From: Favolaschia claudopus
Taxonomy: Eukaryota; Basidiomycota; Agaricomycetes; Agaricales; Mycenaceae
DNA length: 64,000 nt
Direction: 5' to 3'
Assembly (NCBI GenBank): GCA_037176885.1
Contig: JAWWNJ010000066.1
Span: 992,001-1,056,000, forward strand
Positions 44,151 to 58,323 of this stretch are shown piece by piece (the first letter of the stretch is position 1; each line of letters starts with the position of its first letter). The position numbers and the translations under genes are program-made. The notes under the pieces were generated by a model. It was not told the origin of the DNA, searched no databases, and saw nothing but the letters and a program-made list of their open reading frames with translations.

Positions 44151-45561
44151 CTACGATCCAGGCGTCGGTTTCGTGAAATCAAGCCGCCGAGCAACCGCAG
44201 ACCGCGATGACTTGGTGTCTTCAGAGGTAGACAATTTTCGCTTCAAACGGTTGGTCTTCCCACTCAGTGTGTTGCCGTCGAGCTCTTCGAGGGGTAATTG
44301 TGCGGTGAGCTGGGCGGCACATTTAGGTAGTTTAGATGGATGGGAAGGGTAGGGAAGCGCGAAGAAGTACGCGTGGTTGAGTGCCTGTCAACAATATTAA
44401 CACACGAAAGCTGAAAAGTGAGAATATAACGAACGTCTTTCGCAGCGATGCGTTTTCGGGGTTCGTATATCAGACACTGAGAAAGGAGATTGAGTGTGTC
44501 GGCGCTGGCAGCCGTGAATAGGTCGCGCAGTGGAGTTTTGGGGAATTGTCCGATCGGAACATAGTCAGGGAGTTTCGTGTGCCCCGGCCAGTCCTGTTCA
44601 GTCGGTGTGCCAAGGGCTCGGAAAATGGTTTTTAATTGGTCCATGTCGCTTTCTCCAGCGAGGTAGGGAGTGCGGAGCATGAGCTCTGCAAAGATACAAC
44701 CGACAGACCATACGTCGACGGCGGTAGAGTAATAACGGCTGCCGAAGAGGAGTTCTGGTGGTCGATACCATCTTGTATGGTTGGTGAGGAGAGACGCGGT
44801 GTTTTGGAAGGGTACGAAACATACCGAGTGATAACTTGGCAAGTCATTTTATACCCCGGGTCGGCAAAGTCTCGCGCGAGACCAAAATCAGCAATTTTGA
44901 GTTGACCGTCCGAAGCTATCAGTAAATTGTTGGGTTTGAGATCCTGCAATTGCTTCTGAGCCTCATGAAACGAGACCTGGTGGCAGTCAGACATACGCGA
45001 TGTAGAATCCAATTTCGGTGGCAGAATTCAAGCCCTCGGAAAGTCATTGCCATCCAACTCTTGATATCGGCAGGGAGGAACACAAGAGAGCGGTCTTTGA
45101 TTATCATTTCCAAGTCAGAATCCAAGAACTCGATTACGAGGTTAAGATTTGTTTTGGAAGAGAATACATCCAGCAGCTAGACAACGAGTCAAATTAATTC
45201 TGTTAGATAAACACGTCTCCATGCTCACTTCGATTATATTCTGGTGCTTGAGTTCACGGAGATACTTGACCTCACGGATAGCAGACATGTCCAATCCGTC
45301 CTTGAACTGCCCGACCTTGATTTTCTTGATGGCGACCTTGCGCCCAGTCGACGTCGACGCTTCTCTTCCTGGAATACTGGTTTGGCCCAGTGTATGTGCT
45401 CACAAGCGGGAGGTGTACCTCGGTATACCACGGCGTAGGTACCTTCTCCGACCTTTTGGTCTTTTACCCTTTGAACATTGTCTGAGAGAGTTGTATCACT
45501 CGAAGCCGCCAACATACCATCGTTTCTGGCGCTCAGTGTTGGCCTTCTCGACGGCGTCCAT
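44151..45561 (-). CDS. Cyclin-dependent kinase 7 / Kin28 (TFIIH kinase)
   Basis: This is the CDK-activating and RNA polymerase II CTD kinase of TFIIH. Start 45561 ([14 protein letters not shown]); after an intron comes [17 protein letters not shown] (the Gly-rich loop). Then [19 protein letters not shown] with [16 protein letters not shown], the [19 protein letters not shown] hinge, [19 protein letters not shown] (catalytic loop), [20 protein letters not shown] and [20 protein letters not shown] (T-loop and P+1), and [20 protein letters not shown]. The C-terminal lobe ([19 protein letters not shown]) leads to a basic tail ending [10 protein letters not shown] with TAG at 44151. DSDLE and the [17 protein letters not shown]-loop point to CDK7 rather than CDK1. 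It is divergent from the phosphatase gene at 45870. Confidence 0.88.
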
Positions 45562-45869
45562 GGCGGCGGCGGGTGGTGGTCCAGAAAGAGTACAAATGAA
45601 TGCCGGCGGCGCCGCGGCGTGAGTGGATTGAAGCTCCGCGATCAGTGCCGAGCGTGGCTTTGGAAGTTTGGTCAGAATTCCACCGCTCTCACTCTACTTG
45701 CACCTCATTTCCTCGTCTGCGTGCTATTTCTATGGAATCTGAGTCGACCTGGTCAACGTTCCTGGACTGGGAATCATAGATGCGGCAGTTGGAGGCTGTT
45801 TTGATCACGGCTGGATCTTTTGACAAGCAATTCACCGCTTGTTCACTACGGCCACCTTGCGTTCACCCA

Positions 45870-46599
45870 ATGCTGTCTTTCGCTCCAAGTCCTACATGGC
45901 AAACCGCCGTTCTAGCAGCGAACCCCCGAGCGGGGCTCTTAGGCAGTGGCAAGGCTCGAATCGCGTCTCTCATCCTTCCTCGAATTTATCTCTCCGACTA
46001 CTTCTCTGCCTGCGATGAAGACCTGCTCGGTAGACTCGGTATCACCCATGTAGTCACCGTTATGGACCGTGAAGCTGCTATTCCGGCCTGCATACCCCTT
46101 GACAATCGACTGCGCATTTCGATCATGGATCGCGCAGACGCCGATATACAACAACATCTTTCACAAACTACCGACTTTATCACCGCCGCTTTAGCAGAGA
46201 ATGATGAAAACAATGTGCTCGTCAGTGGCCCTGCGTTTGCATCTTCCGCACCGTCAACTAAAAGCACGTTGGTACTAGGTACACTGCTTCCAGGGCGTCA
46301 GCAGAAGCGCTACAGTGGTATGCGCATACATAGTCGCCACCACATACTATACCTGCTCGGAATCAATAGCATTCGTTCAGTCAAAACGCCCCATCGTTTG
46401 CCCGAATGCAGGTTTCCGAAATCAACTGCAAGCATGGAGCGTGCAGTTCTATGGGAACAATGCCAAACATCCTCCAGGACACCGAACCGGTGTGGCAAGA
46501 ATATCCGACGGCATTTCGGAGCGCATCCGCGAACTGAAAGCTACGGCAGGTGCTACCCCTGCGATCAAGTTCAAACCACCAAAAGCTGCAGCCAGCTGA
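45870..46599 (+). CDS. Dual-specificity protein phosphatase
   Basis: This is a small cysteine-based phosphatase, about 223 aa. Exons are 45870-46220 and 46279-46599. The N-terminal part of the domain is RIYLSDYFSACDEDLLGRLG, then ITHVVTVMDREA. After the intron comes the P-loop VHCFQGVSRSATVVCAY, which fits HCxxGxSRS with catalytic Cys and Arg. The following helix (YTCSESIAFVQSKRPIVCPN) and GFRNQLQAWSVQFY match the DSP family. The general acid Asp is probably in ISIMDRADADIQQ. The substrate is unknown. An upstream in-frame ATG at 45780 adds 30 residues; I prefer MLSFAPSPTW at 45870. Its stop is 91 bp from the MED4 stop, tail to tail. Confidence 0.85.
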
Positions 46600-46690
46600 C
46601 GGGCCAACGAGGGATTGGGGAGGCTGGATATGCGCACGTTCACTATTTAGTGTTTTTTGGGGCATTTCGATTCATCTGCACATACTTTTA

Positions 46691-47492
46691 TCATAAATCG
46701 GGATTCAAATCCAGATCCAAGTCGAACAATTGCATTTGAGGACCACGATTGTCCTGTCGGTAAGGATTGGCACCGGGCGCCAGATGTGCGTCGGGTGCTT
46801 TTGGAGGCGAGACCGTCGGCGCTGCAACGAAAGTCAAATATTTTCCGACCATGATCGCATACAGACGAACCTCTTCCGACAGAGTGCGTTTCCCCGAGCA
46901 AACCCAATGGTGCCTCAGCATTGAGTCGGCCACGGCGCATCTTTTCTTCATTGGGAAAGGGAGGGAAGAAGAGAGGCGGCGGCGGTTGGCCCGGCAAAGT
47001 GAGGTCTGGCATATTTGGCGGTGCGGAAGTAAACGCGCTGAGGCTTTGCGCATATGCCAACAGTTCAGGATACGGGATAGCGGCTTTTCGTTTTCATTCA
47101 GCCATCCTTTCAAATTCAACGTATTGTACCGTACCTTTCTTCGCTTGCTCAATCGATTTTATCCTCTCCTCCCCCTCCTCGATCATCTCCTCCAACTCAC
47201 GCTTACCAGCCTCTAATTCCGTACAAATTTCCCGCCACCGCCTATCAAGCTCGAGTATTTCGTCCTTGAGAGCCTCGATCTTGCGTTGTTTTATTTGGTG
47301 TGTGTGCGCGAGGTTCACAGCGGAGGAGAGAGCATCATCGCAAGCTAGAAACGCAGAGAGTGGGGGTGGTGGTGGGGGTTTGGACTGAACGGGCGAGAGC
47401 GAGAGAAATAGAGTCTGGGATAGAGTTTGTAGTTCATTGAGGGGCGCGAGGAGAGCCAAGGACATTGAAGAGCTTGAACTTGAAGCGGCCAT
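46691..47492 (-). CDS. MED4: Mediator complex subunit MED4
   Basis: This is a subunit of the Mediator middle module. Three exons: start 47492 (MAASSSSSSMSLALLAPLNE); a coiled-coil block (KIEALKDEILELDRRWREIC, then TELEAGKRELEEMIEEGEER); a 48-nt intron near 47070-47120; AIPYPELLAYAQSLSAFTSA with PPNMPDLTLPGQPPPPLFFP and APLGLLGETHSVG; an intron near 46820-46870; and an end at APGANPYRQ..LFDLDLDLNPDL with TGA at 46691. The IPYPELLAYA and PPNMPDL blocks are characteristic of fungal Med4. It is divergent from the chloride transporter, with ~116 bp between starts. Confidence 0.88.
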
Positions 47493-47608
47493 CGTGGTTG
47501 TACGCAAAGACGCGTTGTTGGCGCGCAAGTATTTACGTAAATGCGATACTTACACTTGAACAGACCCACCACGTTCTACTACGCGACTGGCGGCACTCTA
47601 CTGGTGTT

Positions 47609-50600
47609 ATGCCGCTTCCCGACCCAGCGGAACTGTTCGAACTCACAGAGAACGGAGAAATACCTCCCTTGAACCAACATGTCCCTTTCACGGCGCAATA
47701 CGTCGACGGTGCCTCGATTGACTGGCTGCGTGAAGAGGCGGCCGAACGAGAACGCTCCAACGCCCTTCGCGCACAGTATGGTGTTCGCGGCCTCTTGTTG
47801 CCTTGGTGTGTCTGCCATTGCACACGTTGCAGGATGAATCTGAGAATCAATAAATTATTCAACGCATCGTTCAGGCTAGATGCAGCCCGAATGTGGCTCG
47901 TAGTAATCCTAATTGGTATCGGAATCGGGCTAACGGGCGGCTGGCTTGACGTTTTGGTGAAATGGTCTGTCTGTACTCAATATTTTCCGTGCATAGAAAC
48001 TTCAATTGAATAATACTTTTGTAGGTTGGGCGATTTACGAGAAGGACGCTGCTTGCACGGATTCTCCTACAACCAAGTGACTTGCTGTAGTGGTATAAAG
48101 TGTACGTTCGCGTTGTTTCGATTAGCTCAACTGAAGTTGAGCTGTTCTGTGCATGTAGCTGGAGAAGCTTGCGATGATTGGATGACTTGGGGTGAGTTCC
48201 TGGGAGTTAGACTCGTATTGGCGCAGGCACTGCTACACTCTTTCGTGTACGTCTCGCTGGCTGTGAGTATTGCAGAAGCCGATTTTGTTAGACAATTCTT
48301 TCTCACTTATGATTCGCAGGTTGTATTTGCCGGCAGCGCTGCGGTGCTGGTGAAAACTTATGCACCGTATGCTTTTCATACTGGAAGTGAGTATCTTATT
48401 GTCTTGGTCATATAGACTAAATAAACTCTCCATTTAGTTCCTGAAATCAAAGCAGTCAGTTCGGTTGTATCTTCAGAGAAACCCAGCTCTGATTCATGTA
48501 CAGATTCTGGGAGGCTACGTTTTGAAGGCATTCCTCAGCCCCTGGACCCTCCTCATCAAAGCCCTTGGTCTCGCTCTTGCCGTTGCATCCGGCCTCTCTT
48601 TAGGCAAAGAAGTTTGTGCGACACTGTAATGAACGAACCATTGCTCAATTTTTGAATCAAGGGACCACTGGTACATGTGGCGTGCTGCATGGCATATCTA
48701 CTCTCTCGGTTTTTCGCACAATTTCGAAACAGTGAAGGTTGTATTGAGTGATTCGGTTTTTATCTCGCGTTAACAGACTTTCAGCCCAGCAACGAAAATT
48801 ACTAGCTGCTGCTGCTGCGGCTGGAGTATCAGTCGCCTTCGGTAGTCCCTTGGGCGGTGTATTGTTCGGTCTTGAAGGTAAATATATCTGGCGTGAACTC
48901 TCTCTGTCCAAGTGATCTAACGTTACGCAGAGCTTGATACATTCGCAAACGAATCAGAAGTCATGTGGAGAGGTTTCGTAGCGTCTGCAGTTGCTGCCGT
49001 CTCGTTACAATGGGTGAACCCTTTTGGCACGTCGAAATTGGTGCTATTTCAAGTGACGAGTGGGGCTGATACCTGGCGTGCATTCGAACTGGTGAAAAAC
49101 AGCCCGACCATTTACCTCTCTTGTCTCATTGATCATAATACAGATACCCTGGCTAACATTGGGTGTGATCGGCGTACGACCTTTGCTTACATCACATGCG
49201 CACTAGCCTGACTCTGTTCGCAGGGCGTCCTCGGCTCGCTCTTAATCAAGCTCAATGTCGAGATCGCTCTCTACCGGCGGAATAGCGTTCTGAACGAGTG
49301 GCCCATTCTTGAGGTGGTCGGCGTGAGTGCAATCACTGCCGCTATAAGTTATTTGGTATGCCAGCCTCTCGAGCACAACGATGCAAATTAACAGAATGCT
49401 AGGTAGTCTTTTCGCGGTATGCCTGATCAGTAATGCGCTCGTCCTCGCTCAAGAACAGTACAGAGTCCAAACCTCCGAATTGGTCGCAAATCTTTTCCAA
49501 GAATGCGATTCTACGAAGATCGATTATCATGGTCTCTGCAAGTGAGGGTTTTTCTATCAGCGTCTTTGCAATGGCTTAAATCTGTTCAGTTCTACGGCAA
49601 TGTGGGAGAACGTGTTCTTGTTGCTGCTTACTGCCGCGTTGAAATTTTTCTTGACTGCTTGGACGTTCGGTATGATGGTGAGATCCAATGTATCCGTCGA
49701 AGTTTGTGGCTCACATGTTCGGAAGATTCCTGCGGGAATATTCTTGCCTACCATTGCTATTGGCGCCTGCCTCGGCCGAGCGGTCGGGCTTCTGACGTAT
49801 GCTGTCTCTCCAAGTATCATGCCAGTGAAGTTGGTTGATTTGTGAATCCAGGCAAGGTTTACATCGCGCATACCCAACCGCGTGGATCTTCCTGTCGTGC
49901 CCGCCTGATTCCTCTGTACGATGCGTTTCGCCTGGTTTCTATGCTGTGATCGGGGCTTCTGCGATGCTAGGAGGAGTGACACGCATGACCAGTGAGTTTA
50001 TTGATTCATGGCACTCGAACCGAATCTCATAAACTCCGCCCAGTATCATTGGTCGTGATTCTCTTTGAGGTAGGGCGCCTCCAACGCGCTACGAGTCACT
50101 CGGAATCTAATGCACACGCTAGTTGACAGGTGCCTTATCGCATGTTCTGCCAATAATGATCAGCGTAATGGCATCGAAATGGGTTGGCGACGCTCTTGGG
50201 AAAGACGGCGGGATATACGCAGTTTGGATCGCGATGAGGGGGTATCCATGGCTGCCTCCCGCTGACTTTCAAGACAAAGGCGACACTGGCGCGCAACTCA
50301 TGCGACCCGCGGACCGATTAGTCGTTATTGAAGACGAACGGGAAACCGTTGCTGATCTCAGTACGTCGGGAATTGTCCTATCTAAACAGTCTCTCAATCT
50401 CTTCCCAGATGGACTGCTAAAAGAACACGATTTCCACGGGTTTCCCGTGGTTCGCAGACAACAATATCTGGGTTTTGTTACCAGAGATCGACTACGATTA
50501 GCACTGGGTGAATATTGTCTTGTGTTCTTGTTTCGTGCACCCATTTTAATTGTTGGATCAGATTCGCTACTCTCGGACGACTCTGAGAGAACAAAACGAT

Positions 50601-50933
50601 GTGTATTCTCATCTCGAGGGCGATCGAGCATCACCGAGGAACAAATCGATTTTTCGGGTCTGCTCGAGGAAGCTGTTTTACAGCTGCGTCAAGAGGTGCC
50701 CAAGGAACTAGTGGTGAACATGTTCCAAAAAATGGTGCGATTGTTTATGAGACGATTCGATGGTTTTGTGCAACTGACGACGGGATACATAGAATGTACG
50801 GCAGATTATGTTCACGACGGGAGGGAAGCTGGTTGGAATGGTGACCAAGTCCGATGTGGTCTCGCTCCTTACTTGTAATTTTCCGCACACGGCTGCGTTG
50901 GGGGGTGGAGTACAACAACGAAGTTGGGGTTGA
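47609..50933 (+). CDS. CLC-family chloride channel/transporter
   Basis: This is a membrane Cl-/H+ transporter of the fungal CLC family (Gef1-related), likely in Golgi or vacuole membranes. The predicted start is [20 protein letters not shown]; the family's [16 protein letters not shown] lies before the first helix ([20 protein letters not shown]). Signature motifs: [33 protein letters not shown] (GKEGP with the gating Glu), [20 protein letters not shown] with [24 protein letters not shown] and [12 protein letters not shown]. Two CBS segments close the protein: [20 protein letters not shown] and, after the last intron (~50735-50789), [20 protein letters not shown]. The stop is at 50931-50933. 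At least ten short introns are needed; many borders are approximate. The start could be upstream. Confidence 0.87.
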
Positions 50934-51791
50934 CCTGGGTCGTGCGGTTGTAGACATTATTGTATTTTTTAGAATAGATGACAGGATTAATTTTGGCGTC
51001 TTTTTGTTGCCCGAATCTGCGTCTCGTCTATCTGGCTACCTCTTCTCTTCCTCTTCTCCGTTGCGATAGCTTTACTGTGCATCACACAGGTTGTTGTGGC
51101 GTGTTTCCTTTGAATTTCACTCGTCTTCCAGTATTAAGTACTGCCACAGCGGAACTTCTACGTATCTTTGACTTTGGAGTAATTAGGCGCTCATACGTTC
51201 TCCTCCGCAAATACATCTGATTCGCGCCCGCCGCCCATGCGTGCAAGATTGGGACAAGGACAAGGCATACCAATCTGGCATGAGTTGCCACGGCTACATC
51301 GACTACGCAGTCGTCGGCGACTTAATTGACCGTGGCTCTGAATCTCTTTCTTTTGTGCTCTGACCAGGGATCCGGTCTATTTCTTGCTCTTGGTAACCTT
51401 GTTCTTTTCCTCTTGTCTCGAGTCGATCGTCTGCTACGGTGGGTCCTTGCGATGGAGACCCAACAACAACCCAACAAGGTCCTACAAGGTCTCGAACAAG
51501 GTCTTCCTTTTGCGCTGAACAATAATAACGTCACTAAGCGACACGCTGATCTCCTCAGACCACGGATCGCAGTTTGCCGCAGCGTTGACAGTCTAAGCGG
51601 GTTAAGCGATGTCAAGCGAATCCAAGCATTCGCTTCTCGGCTTTCCCCGTGTGGCCAGAGCCCCAGTATAAAAGGACCGTGGCGCTTGTGTGTGTGCACT
51701 GACCACCTCTCTCTCCCCCGCCACCTCCACCTCAACAACCCATTCTCAGCTCGCGTTTTCCCTCTCAATACCCTTCCCGCGAAACCCCGCA
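50934..51791 (+). promoter_or_regulatory. Intergenic region with TATA box before the disrupted gene
   Basis: There is no coding signal that I trust. TATAAAAG lies at 51667-51674, 118 bp before the ATG at 51792. It is followed by a CT-rich stretch (51700-51790), typical of fungal 5' UTRs. This promoter serves the gene whose first exon is split by the transposon at 51826. Confidence 0.55.
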
Positions 51792-51817
51792 ATGGTCGAG
51801 AGCCAACCCATCCCCAT

Positions 51818-51825
51818 CCTCATCC
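51818..51825. repeat. Target-site duplication, left copy (CCTCATCC)
   Basis: The 8-bp CCTCATCC immediately precedes the left terminal inverted repeat and is repeated at 53451-53458 right after the element. Confidence 0.85.
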
Positions 51826-53450
51826 CCAGTGAAAACGTCGGGCAGCCGGATCGAGCTGCCTCGAACAAATAGAACTATATCGAACCTCCTCGAATTTTTG
51901 TCAACATTTCTAATATCAGTTCGCGCCAAAACACTGTGCGCTCACCGCAGAATGACTTGCGCGCCGTCAAAACCGGGAACCCCCGCCGTCAAGTCCAAAA
52001 GAGCCCGTGAGAAAACACACAAAGTTGTTTGTTTTTGTGTTTTATCCCACGCATCTCTCTTTCTTTCTTACCACCACCATCTCCCTTTGCTTTGTCCGAA
52101 ATCCAAAGTCTTCTTGTCGTTGGCGCCCTCCTCCCCGTCGTCGTCGCCGCGTGCTGCCGCCATCTGGCTCATTATCCCATCTTTCACTTCGCTCTGTTCT
52201 CTCCACGTCTACCTCACTTCGTTCGCCACCTGATTAGCCGCTGATTGCGGGGCGCTCGCCGTTAGTGAGTACGGCCTTCATCACCTTTTCTTGCGCTCAT
52301 TTGCGGCGCGCAGTCGGTATTATACCTCGGAGCTGATTCAGTTTTACAGTCAACTCCTGCAGCATCTTGGGCTCACTTCGATCCACACTTCCTCTTTTCT
52401 CTCAGTCTCGTACAGCGCACCGCTAACTCAGTTCTCTTTCTATCTGCCTAGACCTAATTACATCGTCAACTCGATAGCCGTGCAGAATCTAGTACTCGTA
52501 TGGGCCCTATCTCCTCTTTTTTTTTTTCCTTGTCGCTTCGCCTGCGGTGTTTCCCGCGCTCATCCCAGTACGTATTGAATCAACGGCTAGTACCCCTTTG
52601 TATTCATTCTCACTTTGCAGATATGATATATCGCCGCCTCACGCTGATTCAGACTTTCAAGGTAGGTTTGTTTAGTTCTGCGCTCCGTCTTCACTTATCT
52701 CACGGCTCTCTTATCAGTACCTTCTAGCCGGCGTTGTGGGGCCGGGGGGAATGTAGAGTTGGAGAGAGCTGCGACTACATTCTCTGTCAAGGTAAGGCTT
52801 CTCAATGCGCAATTTAGCACCGCTTACACGCTTCGCCACAGGCTGTGGACCTGGTTCCGATGTATATGTTGCTTCATCCAAGCTTAGTAGAACATCGCCT
52901 AAATCTTGTCTGTACGCTGACTCTGGCTGCAGATAGGGCATCTCTGGAACCCGTGTCGACCTGGGTGAGCTTGCATCATCTAAGTAACATGTGCCTTCGT
53001 AAACTAATTTCCTCCCAATATAGAAATGTTCTTGGCCGCTTTTCTTTTGATTGAACGGTTTACTGCAGGTTCGTCTCTATTTCCCTCCGTTTTTCTTTAT
53101 CTAACGCATCTTCGGGATTGACCACAGTGGCGGGGAACGATAGCAATAATACCATTGGCGTGAGGAAGGGGCCGGAAGCCGTGATGAGTCCCATGGCGTT
53201 GAAAGTGGGCGGTGGGGCGGGGCTGAGGCAGCCGGGCAGCAGTGGCGGTCGGGCTAGCGCAGTAAAAATAGCATGTATTTCCATAGTGTATACATCTCGC
53301 TCCACACAGTTCGAAGTAGCTCGATATGTAATGCTAAAACCTTCGAGCCAGATCGAGCTCTCGGCCAAATGTCGAACCAGTTGGGACCTTGAGAAAAAGT
53401 TCTAGGAAGTTCGAGGCAGCTCGATCCGGCTGCCCGACGTTTTCACTGGG
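51826..53450. mobile_element. Non-autonomous DNA transposon, 1625 bp, hAT-like signature
   Basis: Perfect 41-bp terminal inverted repeats (51826-51866 and 53409-53449, starting CCAGTGAAAACGTCGGG) are flanked by the 8-bp duplication CCTCATCC. The right end has one extra G (53450) before the duplication. Inside there is no transposase-like frame, so it probably moves in trans. The 8-bp target duplication and a terminus close to CAGTG suggest a hAT-type element; that assignment is inference. Subterminal DNA holds repeated TCGAAC/TCGAG motifs. Intact ends and a perfect duplication suggest a recent insertion. Confidence 0.88.
53409..53449. repeat. Right terminal inverted repeat (41 bp)
   Basis: This is the exact reverse complement of 51826-51866 over 41 bp, by direct comparison. 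Confidence 0.92.
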
Positions 53451-53458
53451 CCTCATCC
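53451..53458. repeat. Target-site duplication, right copy (CCTCATCC)
   Basis: This is identical to 51818-51825 and abuts the right end of the element. Confidence 0.85.
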
Positions 53459-54213
53459 TTGACGAGCTCGAGCTCACTATTCGAGGATTCGACGCGCACT
53501 ACCAACCTAGTGCGGAGCCAAGCCTCCTCTTCGAGGAATCGGATGGTATGAAGCAAGGCTGGTCGCGTGTTTTGGCTCATTGTCTTTCAGAATGGCATCG
53601 TCAACACCCGTTCCCCTGGGCCTCTGTGCCCGAACCAGAAGTGATTGAAGTGGATGAAGAGCCCTTCGACCTCATCGAAGAGAAACCTATCGACCTTCCC
53701 AAGTGGGCTGCAGCCGGCCCTCCTGCTTGGGACGATTTCGATATGGACGACGACTCAGAAGAAGAGCTGAGTTGGGATTTCCACTCCCTCACTATCGAAG
53801 AAGCGTCTCCGTCTTGTTCGCCAACACAAGCAACCCTCTTTCCTTCGCCCAAGGAGAACGTCCCTTCCTCTCCGACAACTCCCACCGAGCACGCATTCGC
53901 TCGATTTCGTGCGCGCGGGTCTAGTCGTGAGTCCACCTTGCCGTTGGCATGAAACAAAGACAGACTGATCACAGTAGCTCGCAAAGCCTTCAACTCCCCA
54001 CTGGGGTCGCCTGAAATCCTGAATCGCGTGCTCGTATAACGCGCGCACGCGTTTTGTCTTTATGCTCGCGAAGGCGGCATTGTACTACTTGTATTTGTAT
54101 ATCGCAGCAAACCCAGCACATCATCCACATATGTTGTCCCTAATCACTCTTGTTCTTAACTAATAATTACACACTGTACACAACACGACCAGAGCCACGA
54201 ATGTAACCTGTTG

Positions 54214-56191
<1,978 letters not shown>

Positions 56192-56476
56192 CGGTGTGCG
56201 GGTTCACAAAGCAAATGAGGTGTTTATCGATCGTTGGGAAGCACAGCAATCGTCCACACTTCTAAAGAAAGATTGGCGCTCAGCAAAGAGCTTCGTTCTC
56301 CTGGACAGGACATGAGAAACAAGCTTGAGGAGTAGTCACCTGCAGCATCTATTAGAATACAGCCATGGTCAGAAGATCTCTCGGGATCGTGATAATATTA
56401 ATAGTCTAGTATAAGTGTTCCAGTATGTGAATTCCACAGCTTGAACGCGTTATCCCTCTTCCCTTCCGGCAGTAGC

Positions 56477-58058
56477 ATGCAGCCATTGACCCACCCTAAC
56501 CAGTCTCGTCTAAGCATCTACAGCTGGTGGTCGGACAGTAATCCGGGACTGCAAGGCCCAACAGTGAATCTCCATGCCGCATCGAAGCCTCTTCAGAAAT
56601 TCCTGTACCACCGACAGGCTTTAAACATCATCAAGAAAGATCAAGGCAAAGAGCTCGACAGCGCGACACTGGAAACCTATGCTTCATATTTTCCGTGGGT
56701 TGCATTTGCTGTACCAGCGGCTGAATCTGAATTAAACTCAAGGTGGAACTTTGTGGCTTCGTCCACGAAGGCGGCCATCTTGTCGAAGCTGGCAGAGAAA
56801 GCGGAATTGTCAGAGAACGCAGAGGTGTTGCTGGACTCATCCATGCTCCCGCAAATTGTGTCGTTTCTTAGTTCTCCGGAATGTACTATACGCCAGTCTT
56901 CGTGCAAATTAATGGGCCGATTGGGAAGACATAAAACCTCTGGGTCGGTCATCTTGAAACTAGGATTATATACGAGTCTGTTACCCCTCCTCGAGTACGT
57001 CGGAATTGCACGCAAATATATGGTTCTCACCACCATTAGTGACGAGGATCCTGGAGTGACGGCGGAAGCGCTGTGCGCCTTGTCGAAAATTGCGATACGG
57101 CCAACTGGCGCACAAACTGTTCTTGATGCCGGTGCGGCACAGCGCGCTTCTCAGTTCCTTCAATCGCCGGACTCAAGGATCCGGAGATGGTCTTGCCAGC
57201 TTGTGGGAAGGCTTTCCGAGCATGGGTGTACTGCGCCGAGTATCTTGGAGTTGCGACCTTGCCAACAACTGGTGTTGCTGCTGCAGTGAGCGAATATACA
57301 CTTGTGCTATGATCCCGCTGTGTTTCGTTTAGGGAGAAGGATCCAGAGATTGTTGAAGGTGCAGTCTACGCACTATCGCGAATTGCCTTGTGGCCGAATG
57401 GTGCAAAAGCTGTTGTCGATGCTGAGGCGCTAGGACACATTTCAATTCTATTCGACTTGAAGGAGGTGAGGGTCCTGAAGTGGTGCTGTGAATGCATGGG
57501 GAGAATTGCTCATGCAGGAATTATCGAACCCGGCGTGTCGGAGATGCGGGCCTGCAGAGCCATGGTTCGCCTTTTGACGTGAGTGTACTCTTTTTTATTT
57601 TATTGTTTTGGGACGATATGGGCTCATCGCCACGCAGTTACCGGGACCCCGAAGTCAATCTTGAGGCCGCGTATGCATTAGCTCAATTTGCGAACTGGTT
57701 TGCGAAGTGGCCGGAATGCGCACAGGTCATCGCTGATACTAATGTGCTGGATCATGACTGCCGACCTTTTCAAGTCCTGGACCTGGAGACTCGAAAATGG
57801 TCGTTCAAGCTATTACGGCTTGCTGAACGGACGGGACCAGTGAGTTTAACGGCAAATATGCAGATATGCGAGGTCCTTGGTTGTCGTTACTATCGTGAGT
57901 CGTATGACTGGGCGCAAATGCAAACTCACAGGCTCCTGGAGCAAAGGCTTCACTGTAAATTAGCATTATGGAATTTGGAACTAGAGAGGAGAATGCTATC
58001 GAATAGCGTCGTAATCAGAGCTATGGAAAAGCATCAGGTGGCAGGATCGAAAGTGTGA
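56477..58058 (+). CDS. Armadillo-repeat protein, paralog 2
   Basis: This is a paralog of the gene at 33301 with the same opening (MQPLTHPNQSRLSIYSWWSD, then LYHRQALNIIK versus LHHRQALEIIK). Armadillo repeats: AAILSKLAEKAELSENA; IRQSSCKLMGRLGRHKTSGS; VTAEALCALSKIAIRPTGAQ; IRRWSCQLVGRLSEHGCTAP; VEGAVYALSRIALWPNGAKA; VLKWCCECMGRIAHAGIIEP; and LEAAYALAQFANWFAKWPE. Introns again fall after QLVLLLQ-like repeat ends (near 57000-57041, 57286-57332 and 57581-57637). The first of these is in frame without a stop. The C-terminus is a helical region (HRLLEQRLHCKLALWNLELE) and ends HQVAGSKV. The function is unknown. Confidence 0.76.
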
Positions 58059-58323
58059 AGATGGTGACTGAATAGCGGCAGTAGAACAATGTCCATAGCG
58101 TTTTGTAGCGCCCAAAGAGAGGTCTAAGATTCAAAAGCAAGACTTGATAAGTACCCGTGCAAGACACATCTGGACGGTCACCGGTCAGCAGACAACGGGG
58201 AAGGAAGCAAGCAAGAAGCAAGTGAGTGGCAGTGTAAATTGATCGCATCAACTATACGAGCGAATACAAGCTGTAGTGAACGCTTTGCGCAGCGACCCCG
58301 CATACGTGTACCTCGCGTACACA

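Larger units (their letters stand above)
51792..54039 (+). pseudogene. Acidic hypothetical protein gene, exon 1 split by a 1.6-kb transposon
   Basis: Coding sequence starts at 51792 (MVESQPIPILI) and is interrupted after 34 nt by the element at 51826-53450. Translation would stop about 26 codons in, inside the element. Beyond the second target-site copy, the frame resumes at 53459 as DELELTIRGFDAHYQPSAE. The upstream and downstream parts are in frame once the element and one 8-bp duplication are ignored. The downstream part is acidic (EVIEVDEEPFDLIEEKPIDL, PPAWDDFDMDDDSEEELSWD) and Ser/Pro-rich, with an intron at 53927-53974 and an end at SPEILNRVLV (54039). The function is unknown. The host gene is presumably inactive on this haplotype unless the element is spliced out or excised. 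Confidence 0.72.

Noticed and set aside
51829..52578. Several plus-strand frames inside the 1.6-kb element
   Set aside because: They are short, overlapping, Ser/Leu-rich from CT-rich DNA, and have no transposase motif.
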